This document shows, piece after piece, positions 38,979-48,103 of a DNA stretch of 64,000 bases. Each line of letters opens with the position of its first letter. The stretch's first letter is position 1. The notes beneath the pieces are model-generated. The model was not told where the DNA came from, did no database searches, and saw nothing but the letters and a program-made list of their open reading frames with translations. Both the position numbers and the translations under genes were made by a program. The stretch lies in the NCBI GenBank assembly GCA_022509205.1, contig JAFLTR010000004.1, positions 25,049 through 89,048 on the forward strand. Direction: 5' to 3'. This DNA is from Muribaculaceae bacterium. GTDB taxonomy: Bacteria > Bacteroidota > Bacteroidia > Bacteroidales > Muribaculaceae.

Positions 38979-40466
38979 TCAAGAGCGGAAATTGACCTTC
39001 CGCATGTCTCCGCAATCTTCGAAGGCAGAGTGCATAGCGAAAGCCGACCGCAAGTTGTGAGATATATGCCCCGTCCTGGCTACCTTAAGATAGTCGCGCA
39101 GAATCGGTTTATAGTCCGGATGAACGCATTTCTCGATGATCACCTCCGCCCTCTCCTTAGGAGAAAGATTTCTAAGGTCAGCAACACCCTGCTCGGTTAC
39201 AATCACTTTCACGCTATGTTCGCTATGGTCTACATGTGTCACCATTGGAACTATAGTAGACAAAGCGCCTCCCTTCTGTATGGATGGACATAGGAAAATA
39301 GAGAGATATGCATTGCGGCAGAAATCCGCCGATCCTCCTATGCCGTTCATGATCTTTGAACCGGTGACATGGGTGGAATTGACATTGCCATAGATATCAC
39401 ATTCAAGAGCTGTATTCATCGCAATGAGTCCAAGACGTCTCACCACCTCGGGATGATTTGAAATCTCAGCAGGACGCATAAGCAGTTTGTCTCTGAAAAA
39501 CTCTATGTCATCCATGAATTCGAGCATGGAATTGTCGGAAAATGCAAGCGCGCATGTCGAGGCAAATGTGCATTTCCCTTTATGCATGAGCTCCATAACC
39601 GCATCCTGCACAACCTCTGTATACATCTCGAACTGAGGGATACCGGGATGGTCGGCCAGTCCATGAAGGGCTGCGTTGGCAATATTTCCCACCCCGCTTT
39701 GCACCGGTAGGAATCCCTTTGGAATCCTTCCCATCTTTAATTCGTGGGCAAGGAATTCAGCCACATGTGCACCGATAGCCCGAGTGGTGTCGGAAAGAGA
39801 TGTGAAAGAACTTATACTTTCAGACGCGTTGGAAGGCACGACTCCGATAATCTTCTTTGGATCTATTTTTATCACAGGACTTCCGATTCTGTCTGAAGGC
39901 TTGTAGATGGGTATTTCCCGCCTGTTAGGAGGATCAAGCGGTATGTAATTATCGTGGAACCCCCGGAAAGAAGTATGATAATAGGAACTATATTCCAAAA
40001 TAACATTTTTAGCCATTCTGGCAAAAAGGGGCGTCATCCCTATTCCGGCCCCGAGCACCACTTCTCCGGATGGATTCATCTCCGTCACCTCGATAACAGC
40101 AACATCTATGTCTCCCATAAAACCATAACGCAGATCCTGGCTCATGTGGCTCAGATGTGGGTCGTAATAGTCTATTTCACCGGTGTTGGCGCTATTACGT
40201 GCATCAGGGGAGCCCTGATAAGGAACCCTCTTGGAGATTGCCTTGGCTCTGGAAAGTGCTCCGTCGACATAATCATTGGTCGACGCACCGGTGTAAAGAG
40301 TCACCTTGAAAGGTTCACCGGCGTCATGGAGAGTTTTTGCTTTTTCAGCCAAAGCCACCGGAACAACCTTGGGAGTTCCCGAAGCTGTAAAGCCGGAAGT
40401 AGCCACCGTGGCGCCGTTTGGGATATGACTCACTGCCTCTTCGGCAGTTATGAATGGAAAGCTCAT
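38979..40466 (-). CDS. Acetyl-CoA hydrolase/transferase family (succinate CoA-transferase type)
   Basis: ATSGFTASGTPKVVPVALAE, GGSADFCRNAYLSIFLCPS, VIVTEQGVADLRNLSPKERA. Confidence 0.9.
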   Translation of the reverse strand: MSFPFITAEEAVSHIPNGATVATSGFTASGTPKVVPVALAEKAKTLHDAGEPFKVTLYTGASTNDYVDGALSRAKAISKRVPYQGSPDARNSANTGEIDYYDPHLSHMSQDLRYGFMGDIDVAVIEVTEMNPSGEVVLGAGIGMTPLFARMAKNVILEYSSYYHTSFRGFHDNYIPLDPPNRREIPIYKPSDRIGSPVIKIDPKKIIGVVPSNASESISSFTSLSDTTRAIGAHVAEFLAHELKMGRIPKGFLPVQSGVGNIANAALHGLADHPGIPQFEMYTEVVQDAVMELMHKGKCTFASTCALAFSDNSMLEFMDDIEFFRDKLLMRPAEISNHPEVVRRLGLIAMNTALECDIYGNVNSTHVTGSKIMNGIGGSADFCRNAYLSIFLCPSIQKGGALSTIVPMVTHVDHSEHSVKVIVTEQGVADLRNLSPKERAEVIIEKCVHPDYKPILRDYLKVARTGHISHNLRSAFAMHSAFEDCGDMRKVNFRS

Positions 40467-40509
40467 GAGTTTTTCGGTAGTGGATTAAGGTCATTTCCAG
40501 ACCCTCTCT

Positions 40510-40541
40510 TTTGGGTAATCGGGTCTAAAGAATTAAATTTG
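40510..40541 (+). promoter_or_regulatory. Promoter for miaB
   Basis: TTTG-N20-TAAATTTG, full match to Bacteroidetes consensus. Confidence 0.75.
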
Positions 40542-40543
40542 CA

Positions 40544-40574
40544 CAAAAATACCTTTTTTGTTCAATTTAACAAA
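40544..40574 (-). promoter_or_regulatory. Promoter for CoA-transferase gene
   Basis: Minus strand TTTG-N19-TATTTTTG, full consensus match. Confidence 0.75.
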
Positions 40575-40585
40575 GAAAAACTGAG

Positions 40586-41971
40586 TTGTTAAAAAACAAT
40601 AATATTCAACCATTCCTTCTCCCGGAAAGGATTTCAGGAGATTCCTCTTCTAAAAAACTGAGGATTGAGACCTACGGTTGCCAGATGAATGTGGCTGACT
40701 CAGAGACGGTAGCAGCCGTCATGGAGATGGCCGGTTATACCCTAACTGAGAACGATGAAGAAGCCGATGCTGTGTTTTTAAACACATGTTCCATTCGCGA
40801 TAATGCAGAACAAAAAATTTTTTCAAGGCTTTCTTATTGGCGTTCGCTCCGACGAAAGACGGGACGCAACATCCTGATAGGGGTGATCGGCTGTATGGCC
40901 GAAAGACTAAAACATCAGTTGATAGAGGAGCAAGGGGTGGATCTTGTGGCCGGACCGGATGCATATCTCGATCTTCCCAATCTCATTTCAGCTGCTGAAA
41001 ATGGTGAGGAGGCAATAAATATAGAACTTTCCACCACTGAGACCTATCGAGACATCATCCCCTCAAGAATCGGAGGGGGAGGAATCAGCGGTTTCATATC
41101 CATAATGCGGGGCTGCAACAATTTCTGCTCTTATTGCATAGTGCCTTACACGAGGGGCAGAGAGCGCAGCCGGGAACCCCAAAGTATCCTGAAAGAACTT
41201 GACGATCTTCAGAAGCGTGGATTCAAGGAAGTGACGCTGCTGGGCCAGAATGTCAACAGCTACCGATATGAAGGCTCCGATGGGAGAGTCACTGATTTCC
41301 CCTCCCTGCTGACTCTTGTCGCAAAAGCTGCACCCGACATGAGGATAAGATTCACGACATCTCATCCAAAAGATATGAGTGATGAAATAATCTCGACTGT
41401 GGCGGCATTTCCCAATATCGCAAGGCATATTCATCTGCCGGTGCAAAGCGGCAGCAATTCGGTATTAAAGGCAATGAACCGGAAATACACGCGCGAATGG
41501 TATCTCGACCGCATCGCTGCCATCCGAAGGATTTTGCCCGACGCTGGAATTACGTCCGACCTTTTCACCGGTTTCCATGGAGAAACAGAAGAGGATTTTC
41601 AACAAACGCTGTCTATCATGGAAGAAGTGGGGTTTGACTCCTCATTCCTTTTCAAATATTCAGAGCGCCCCGGCACTTACGCATCCAAACATTTGCCTGA
41701 CAATGTGCCGGAGGATGTCAAGATTGAGAGGCTCAACCGTATGATTGCCCTTCAGAACGAACTCTCTCTACGTAACAATAAAAAGGAGATAGGGAAGGAG
41801 TATGAAGTGCTCGTGGAAGGTCGTTCAAAACGAAACCCGGAAGAACATTTCGGACGCACTTCGCAAAACAAGGTGGCTGTGTTCCCTAAAGGTGACACCA
41901 AACCGGGAGATTTTGTGAAAGTGAGAATTACGGATGCCTCCTCCGCTACGCTCAAAGCAGTTTTGGTATAA
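40586..41971 (+). CDS. miaB: tRNA-2-methylthio-N6-dimethylallyladenosine synthase MiaB
   Basis: ETYGCQMNVADSE, radical SAM CNNFCSYCIVPYTRGRERSR, TRAM domain; TTG start as in track. Confidence 0.94.
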   Translation: MLKNNNIQPFLLPERISGDSSSKKLRIETYGCQMNVADSETVAAVMEMAGYTLTENDEEADAVFLNTCSIRDNAEQKIFSRLSYWRSLRRKTGRNILIGVIGCMAERLKHQLIEEQGVDLVAGPDAYLDLPNLISAAENGEEAINIELSTTETYRDIIPSRIGGGGISGFISIMRGCNNFCSYCIVPYTRGRERSREPQSILKELDDLQKRGFKEVTLLGQNVNSYRYEGSDGRVTDFPSLLTLVAKAAPDMRIRFTTSHPKDMSDEIISTVAAFPNIARHIHLPVQSGSNSVLKAMNRKYTREWYLDRIAAIRRILPDAGITSDLFTGFHGETEEDFQQTLSIMEEVGFDSSFLFKYSERPGTYASKHLPDNVPEDVKIERLNRMIALQNELSLRNNKKEIGKEYEVLVEGRSKRNPEEHFGRTSQNKVAVFPKGDTKPGDFVKVRITDASSATLKAVLV

Positions 41972-41987
41972 AAAAACACCCGTTCCC

Positions 41988-43409
41988 ATGCAGGAAGACA
42001 ACAAACAAACCTCACCGGTATCGCCGGCACCGATGACCGTAGATTTCGATCCCGATCAGATTCCCGATTCTCCCACTTCAGGGGGATACTACTGGTTCAT
42101 AATAATCTATCTGGTGCTCCTGAGTGCATTCGGTTCCTTTGTAAACGATATGTATATCCCGACTCTTCCGGTGATGTGTAAGGCTTTTAACTGCTCTGTG
42201 TCCACATGTCAGCTGGGTCTCACTTTCGGAATGATCGGGCTTGGATTGGGACAAATGCTCTTCGGACCGTTCAGTGACAGATGGGGACGCAAGCCTATAC
42301 TATATGTGGCTATGGTGGTATTTGCCATCGGAGCGTTTTGCTCGGTGTGGTCAAAGAGCATCTGGGAGTTTATATGGTGGAGACTGGTTCAGGGATTCGG
42401 GGCTTCGGGGGGCTACTTCCTTGCCCGCACCATACCGGCTGATATGTATCGAGGCCAGGCGCTTGCCAAGGTGATGGCTCTTGTTGGTGCGATCAACGGT
42501 TTTGCTCCGGCGAGTGCCCCGGTGTTAGGTGGTTTCGTGTCTCATGCAATCGGATGGAGAGGTATTTTCTGGATTCTCTTCGGATTCAGTATCCTTCTGC
42601 TTCTGTTGGCTCCCGCGTTAAAGGAGTCTTTGCCAAAACCCCGAAGAGTGCAGGGTCATTTCGGAATAGCCTTCAAGAATTACATCTATCTTGTGAAAAA
42701 TAAGCGGTTTATGGTTCATTCTCTGTTGAAGGGCGCTGCATTGGGTCTGATTTTCGCTTATGTTTCAGCAGCCCCCTTTATTATCCAGAGCCATTACCAT
42801 TACAGCCAGTTGCAGTTCGGGCTCTTTATGGGTTTCAATGCAATATTCATCGCTTTGGGGGCAACGTTCGCCCTCACCTTCAAACCTCTGAAGAAAGCAG
42901 CCGTCTATAGTGGATGGGGAATTCTGTTTCTGACAGTGGGTCAGGGAATCTGCTTGTTTCTGGTGCATAGTGTTTGGGTCTATGAAGCCTGGAATATTTG
43001 TATAATCTTCTGTATCGGCATGATTTTCACAGTGTCGAACACTCTCGCAATGAATGAAGGGCGACTCTATGCCGGAGATGCCTCTGCTTTACTCGGATTC
43101 ATTGGTTATGTTTTCGGAGGTATAGCCAGTCCGGTTGTCGGACTTAACAATGTGCTTCACTCCACGGCTATAACTCAGGTGGTCTATGCACTGGTTATCC
43201 TCTTATTCGCCCACATGACAAAAGTGATACCGGCGGAACTCGTCCCGACATTCCAAAGTGCAGGACGCGCCGGGCTACCTCAATACCCGAAACCGCTGGC
43301 ATCTACAAAAGCTGACTCTCCGACAGCCACGGAAGGATCGGCTACCACTGAGGATGCGGCTGCTACTACCACTCCCCTATCTTCCAATTCTTCAACCTCA
43401 AACGCTTAA
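41988..43409 (+). CDS. MFS transporter, Bcr/CflA drug-resistance type
   Basis: 12 TM, GPFSDRWGRKP motif; ATG 41988 (MQEDNK) preferred over track start; S/T/A-rich C-terminal tail. Confidence 0.85.
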   Translation: MQEDNKQTSPVSPAPMTVDFDPDQIPDSPTSGGYYWFIIIYLVLLSAFGSFVNDMYIPTLPVMCKAFNCSVSTCQLGLTFGMIGLGLGQMLFGPFSDRWGRKPILYVAMVVFAIGAFCSVWSKSIWEFIWWRLVQGFGASGGYFLARTIPADMYRGQALAKVMALVGAINGFAPASAPVLGGFVSHAIGWRGIFWILFGFSILLLLLAPALKESLPKPRRVQGHFGIAFKNYIYLVKNKRFMVHSLLKGAALGLIFAYVSAAPFIIQSHYHYSQLQFGLFMGFNAIFIALGATFALTFKPLKKAAVYSGWGILFLTVGQGICLFLVHSVWVYEAWNICIIFCIGMIFTVSNTLAMNEGRLYAGDASALLGFIGYVFGGIASPVVGLNNVLHSTAITQVVYALVILLFAHMTKVIPAELVPTFQSAGRAGLPQYPKPLASTKADSPTATEGSATTEDAAATTTPLSSNSSTSNA

Positions 43410-43423
43410 TATCCGCTTTAGCC

Positions 43424-44701
43424 GTGGTTAAAGATATTTCGATCGACGATTTCAACTATAATCTTCCGGAAGAGAGAATTCCCCTCCACCCTTTGAAGCA
43501 GAGGGATGAGTGTAAATTGCTCGTAAGGACTCCCGAGGGAAATATTTTCCACAGGGTCTTTAAGGAATTACCGGATTTGTTACCACCGGGGGCTCTGATG
43601 ATCTGCAATGACACCAAAGTGATCAATGCACGCCTTACCTTTCATAAATCCACCGGGGCACAAGTGGAATTGTTTCTGCTCGAACCTGTGGACCCGGCTG
43701 ATTATACCCTAAGTTTTCAGAGTCGTAAATACTGCTCTTGGAAATGTCTCGTCGGGAACTCCAAAAAATGGAAAGATGGGCTAATCTTCGCAGAGATTCC
43801 CTCAGGGAATGATGATATTATAAAGATGCAGGCCGTTAGAAAATTGGCTAACGAAGATGGTTCTTCAGTAGTGGAGTTTTATTGGGACCGTCACGAATTC
43901 ACTTTCGGCCAATTGATAGAATTGGGAGGTGAAATTCCAATTCCTCCTTATTTGAATCGCAAATCGGAGAAAGCTGATCTACAGGATTATCAAACTGTTT
44001 ATGCCCGGGCTAAAGGATCCGTGGCAGCTCCGACTGCAGGACTTCATTTCACCCCTCGGGTGTTTGAAAGTCTGTCTGCCCACGCAGTTGATGTAGAGAA
44101 AGTGACCCTCCATGTCGGTGCGGGCACATTCCGACCTGTTAAAAGTGACACAATAGGCCATCATGCCATGCACTCCGAGCCTTTCTCCGTCAGCAAAACT
44201 TTGATAGAGAAACTTATTGTATGGAAACGGGAAAAGAAACCTGTGGTGGCTGTCGGGACCACTTCCGTACGCACTCTCGAATCCCTTCCTTATATCGGCC
44301 GTGCTATACTAAGAAATGTCTCGGATCCTTTCACTATCTCCCAATGGGATGCATACGAATCGGAAGATCAAATCAGTAATCGGGGACAAAACAAATCAAG
44401 TGAAATATCTGATTTTGATACTATTGAGGCTCTGAAGGCCATCTTAAAATTGATGGAAAAAGAGAATCTTGACAGCATCACGGCCTCCACTTCAATCATG
44501 ATAGCACCGGGGTTCAAATGGAGAATCACCGACTGTATGGTCACAAATTTCCACCAGCCTAAATCCACCCTGCTCCTCCTTGTGTCATCCTTCCTTGGAG
44601 GCCATGAATGGCGTTCAATCTATGAGGAGGCTCTCCGTGGAAATTATAGATTCCTCTCTTATGGGGATGCCTGTCTCCTAATCAAGGAGTCCCTGGTCTA
44701 A
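43424..44701 (+). CDS. queA: S-adenosylmethionine:tRNA ribosyltransferase-isomerase QueA
   Basis: NDTKVINARL, GSVAAPTAGLHFT, VGTTSVRTLES; GTG start. Confidence 0.93.
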   Translation: MVKDISIDDFNYNLPEERIPLHPLKQRDECKLLVRTPEGNIFHRVFKELPDLLPPGALMICNDTKVINARLTFHKSTGAQVELFLLEPVDPADYTLSFQSRKYCSWKCLVGNSKKWKDGLIFAEIPSGNDDIIKMQAVRKLANEDGSSVVEFYWDRHEFTFGQLIELGGEIPIPPYLNRKSEKADLQDYQTVYARAKGSVAAPTAGLHFTPRVFESLSAHAVDVEKVTLHVGAGTFRPVKSDTIGHHAMHSEPFSVSKTLIEKLIVWKREKKPVVAVGTTSVRTLESLPYIGRAILRNVSDPFTISQWDAYESEDQISNRGQNKSSEISDFDTIEALKAILKLMEKENLDSITASTSIMIAPGFKWRITDCMVTNFHQPKSTLLLLVSSFLGGHEWRSIYEEALRGNYRFLSYGDACLLIKESLV

Positions 44702-44856
44702 GTCCAAGGCATTATCACATTACTTCAAAAATCTGATAACTACGGTATTACAATTCTGAATATCAGATCTTTGTGGGTCAACCAACTTTCGCCAGTTTGC
44801 GTAAAGCATTTTGTCGATAAGTCCCTTGTTGGCTGGTGTAGACCTACAATAGCAAG

Positions 44857-44876
44857 CCTCCTTGCGGATAAGGAGG
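44857..44876 (+). terminator. Possible terminator downstream of queA
   Basis: CCTCCTT-GCGGAT-AAGGAGG then GCAATTTTGT; weak T-tract. Confidence 0.35.
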
Positions 44877-45254
44877 GCAATTTTGTATAAATCAATATTT
44901 CTTCCCCTTGCCGTCTTCATAAAGAAAGAGCTGCTTGTGGAATGTACCGGAATCCTTTAATCCCTTTTCTATATCCCAACATTTAGAAAGTATGGGAATT
45001 CTTTTGATTATAATAAACAAAAACATGTAATTTTATTCAGCAATACTAAACAAATTCCCTAAAAATGATTTATGATATTAAATTTTATGGTATAATTGAA
45101 AAAATTAGAGATGGGAAAATCACAAAATCTTACACATATTTACAAGTAAATCAGCCAATTAGTTAATTCCAAAAGGCTGAACTATCCTTATATGATTATT
45201 GCCTTCTTATATCGAACTCACGTTAATTTATTCTTTATTCTCAATATAATATTT

Positions 45255-45962
45255 CTATTGGTTTCTTTTGAATTCTTCCAGTCTTGGGATGTCGGAATCC
45301 GTGAATCCGGCTAATTCTATGGTTACTTCCATAGAATAGCCTTTAGCTAACATACGTTTGGCAAATTCTACCTTTTCTTTCAAAATAACATCGGCATTCT
45401 CGTTTAATCTCTGACGCGTGATCGTATGTTTTAACTTACCGAATACGAAATTGAATTCTAAAGATGTCTTTGTTTCGGTGGCTTGTAGATCCGGCATTAT
45501 AAGATTCCCGAGAATCTCACCAATCCTTACCATCCCTTTTTTCTTGAATTCATCAGAGTCGGAGTCATGCATCTCGAGCAATGTTCTTTTCAGTTCTCTT
45601 ACCTCAGCAAAAGTATTTATGATTGCTAAAGTTGTTTGGGTGGCTATTGGACTTTTCAGGATAGTAGCAAGCATATATAAGCCCCGTTCTGTAAATGCTT
45701 TTGGAAGATACTTTATGTTATGTCCTCTTCCTTGTTTTTCCTTCAAGGTCGAAAATTTCGACCTTGAACATTCAGTCTCTTCTTTGGTAAGTTCAAAAAT
45801 AAAGCCTTCCGGAAATTTATCCGGGTTGTTACGTACTGCTTCATTCACCCGTTTTGTTTCAACTCCGTAAAGTTTTGCAACTTCAAAATCCAAGATTACA
45901 TCTTGTCCTCTTAAAGATATAATCATTCCTTTTACTTCTTCTATTTTTACTATATCGGCCAT
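45255..45962 (-). CDS. ORF6N-domain (phage antirepressor-like) DNA-binding protein
   Basis: ORF6N signature IISLRGQDVILDFEVAKLYGVETKRVNEAVRNNPDKFPEGFIFELTKEE and KYLPKAFTERGLYML. Confidence 0.85.
   Translation of the reverse strand: MADIVKIEEVKGMIISLRGQDVILDFEVAKLYGVETKRVNEAVRNNPDKFPEGFIFELTKEETECSRSKFSTLKEKQGRGHNIKYLPKAFTERGLYMLATILKSPIATQTTLAIINTFAEVRELKRTLLEMHDSDSDEFKKKGMVRIGEILGNLIMPDLQATETKTSLEFNFVFGKLKHTITRQRLNENADVILKEKVEFAKRMLAKGYSMEVTIELAGFTDSDIPRLEEFKRNQ
45742..45768. repeat. 27-nt perfect palindrome inside ORF6N gene
   Basis: TTCAAGGTCGAAA-A-TTTCGACCTTGAA; 13-bp arms with 1-nt centre. Confidence 0.9.
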
Positions 45963-46016
45963 AACTTAATTTTTATTTAGGGGTTCCGGAGAGACTACTG
46001 ATATAGTAACCGGTTA

Positions 46017-46799
46017 TTATTGTGACGTCAGGCTGAAAGAGGAAATGTAGTTGGAAGGATTGACAGGACGTCCGTAATACCTGGTTTCGAAATGTAGATG
46101 AGCTCCGGTGGCATTCCCGGTGGTTCCGCCAAGTCCGATAGGATCCCCGGCTTTTAGCATAGCTCCCATGTCTGCAATTCCTTTCTGCAAATGCCCATAT
46201 AGGGTTTCCATTCCGCCGGAATGGCTGACAACTATGTATTTTCCATAACCTCTCGGATCATAACCGATCTTTGTAACAACACCCGGGAGAGCACACCTGA
46301 CAGTGTCGCCTGCTGTCAGAGCGATGTCTACACCATAATGAAATCTATGAAATTTTTTGCGGTAGCCATAGCCTGATGTCAATCTACCCTCCGTCGGAGT
46401 TTGGAAATCACTCATTTCATAATCAGGCAGTTCCCCCTCATAAGGCACATATCTGAGACGTCGGCCATAGGATAATCTTCTTCCTGTCTTGGGAGCCCAG
46501 TCGCCCGTTTCGTGGTAACCATGTTCGCTATAAACATCGGCGAGATAAGCAAGCACTCCCTCGGTAACGCTTTCCGGCACTACTGCATCGATATAGTAAT
46601 CACTTACAATATCAGCCAATTCAGAAGGATAATAATCCGGGACGGAATCCTCTTCTGAAACCAACGCTCCCACAAGATCTAAAATAGCTGTCTTTCCCCC
46701 GGACTCTTTTCGAGACTGCCCGACGACATCAAAGACCCCTGCCAACACTAATGGCAAGAAAAGTAATAAAGATTTTTTCCTAAGAATCTTGATAATCAC
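46017..46799 (-). CDS. M23 family metallopeptidase (LytM-like)
   Basis: GYGYRKKFHRFHYGVDIALTAGD, GNATGAHLHFE; GTG start at 46799 assumed (track extends to 46877 into the wzz-like gene). Confidence 0.88.
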   Translation of the reverse strand: MIIKILRKKSLLLFLPLVLAGVFDVVGQSRKESGGKTAILDLVGALVSEEDSVPDYYPSELADIVSDYYIDAVVPESVTEGVLAYLADVYSEHGYHETGDWAPKTGRRLSYGRRLRYVPYEGELPDYEMSDFQTPTEGRLTSGYGYRKKFHRFHYGVDIALTAGDTVRCALPGVVTKIGYDPRGYGKYIVVSHSGGMETLYGHLQKGIADMGAMLKAGDPIGLGGTTGNATGAHLHFETRYYGRPVNPSNYISSFSLTSQ

Positions 46800-48096
46800 T
46801 ATCCTTTTTTTCCCCCTTTTTGGATCTTTTCCACAACTTCCAGCCTTTCGACTCACCATCTTCTTCGATGTTATCATCGGATCGGCCGGCTTTCAGTTCA
46901 TGAGCCTTTTTCTTGTATTCTTCCACAAGAGGAGTGCCGAAAAGGATCCATGCGGCACAAGCCACCAAAGCCAGGAAAGCGCATCCCCCGATTATCAGGC
47001 CCTTACGTGGGGAGGTGGGACGGATCGGCACGGTAGCCGGTGTGATTTCTGTATATACAGGGGTCGTCTCTTGAACTCTCGACTTAGCAGACTGGACCTG
47101 AAGAGCTGTTTCATTATAAAGATTGAAAGCAAGCGAAGATTCGTTTTCGAGTCGTTCTTGGGTCACTTGAGCCGAGCGAGTGGCGAGATTCTGATTACGG
47201 TCGATATAATCTGCCAGGCGTTGCTGAGCCTTATAATATTCCTGTTGAGCTTCGTCGTTGAGTTTCTGAGCATATTCCAGATCCTGACGAGCCTTATTTG
47301 TACGATAGTTTGTGACATACTCCCTGAGTCGGTCGACTACCGTGTCGACAAGCACGGCACTCACCATCGGATCCTGCATAGTGGTCTCGATAGTGATGAC
47401 ATTGGTTTTCTGGTCGATACTGGCTGAAATTCTCTTCCGCAACTCCATCACCAGTCCATTCTCCTCGGGGGTAAGTTTGAAACTATTAGTGACGTGGTTT
47501 TCATCCTTTTCTTTATCCTTTTTCCCACGGAAGATACCCATGACGAAACCGATCGTTTTTCCGGGGACACTCATAATCACCCCCCACCATGGACCTCTTG
47601 TTTCCTCCTCAAGGTATTCTCTTACCGTGAATGTTTTGCCCTCCTTATTAGTAACGGGGACATCAAAAAGACTTATAGCAAAAGGCACAGATTCCACTAT
47701 ATCGGGATAAAGCGTAGGATATACTGCATCGGACCCGGTATTACCACCAGCTGAAATACCGGCCATAGATGCCAAAGCACCAAGTCCACCAGATATTGGG
47801 GTTCTTGAACTCTGCGATTCCGGAGCCAGTTTCACAGAAGTGGAATATTCTTTGGGAATACTGAAAGCGATAATAAGTCCGGCCAGCACTCCCCACATCA
47901 CCCAAATCAAAAGGGTCTTGCGCTGGTCCCAAAGCCTGTAAACCAGTTCCAACAGATCAATCTCTTTCTCCTCCTGTGAGCCGGCTCCATTTGAAGCCGA
48001 ATTGTCAGGAGAGGAATTGTCAGGAGCATCATGGTTGCGTGGCTCATTGTCATCGAGCGCCACCGGTTGAGTCTCTCTATTCTTATCTATACCCAT
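46780..48096 (-). CDS. Wzz-type polysaccharide chain-length determinant
   Basis: IDLLELVYRLWDQRKTLLIWVMWGVLAGLIIAFSIPKEY N-terminal TM and PTSPRKGLIIGGCAFLALVACAAWILF C-terminal TM. Confidence 0.88.
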   Translation of the reverse strand: MGIDKNRETQPVALDDNEPRNHDAPDNSSPDNSASNGAGSQEEKEIDLLELVYRLWDQRKTLLIWVMWGVLAGLIIAFSIPKEYSTSVKLAPESQSSRTPISGGLGALASMAGISAGGNTGSDAVYPTLYPDIVESVPFAISLFDVPVTNKEGKTFTVREYLEEETRGPWWGVIMSVPGKTIGFVMGIFRGKKDKEKDENHVTNSFKLTPEENGLVMELRKRISASIDQKTNVITIETTMQDPMVSAVLVDTVVDRLREYVTNYRTNKARQDLEYAQKLNDEAQQEYYKAQQRLADYIDRNQNLATRSAQVTQERLENESSLAFNLYNETALQVQSAKSRVQETTPVYTEITPATVPIRPTSPRKGLIIGGCAFLALVACAAWILFGTPLVEEYKKKAHELKAGRSDDNIEEDGESKGWKLWKRSKKGEKKDSDYQDS

Positions 48097-48103
48097 CAGA
48101 TTC

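Noticed and set aside
46007-46016. TAACCGGTTA palindrome near the M23 stop codon
   Set aside because: 10-bp palindromes are expected by chance in 64 kb.
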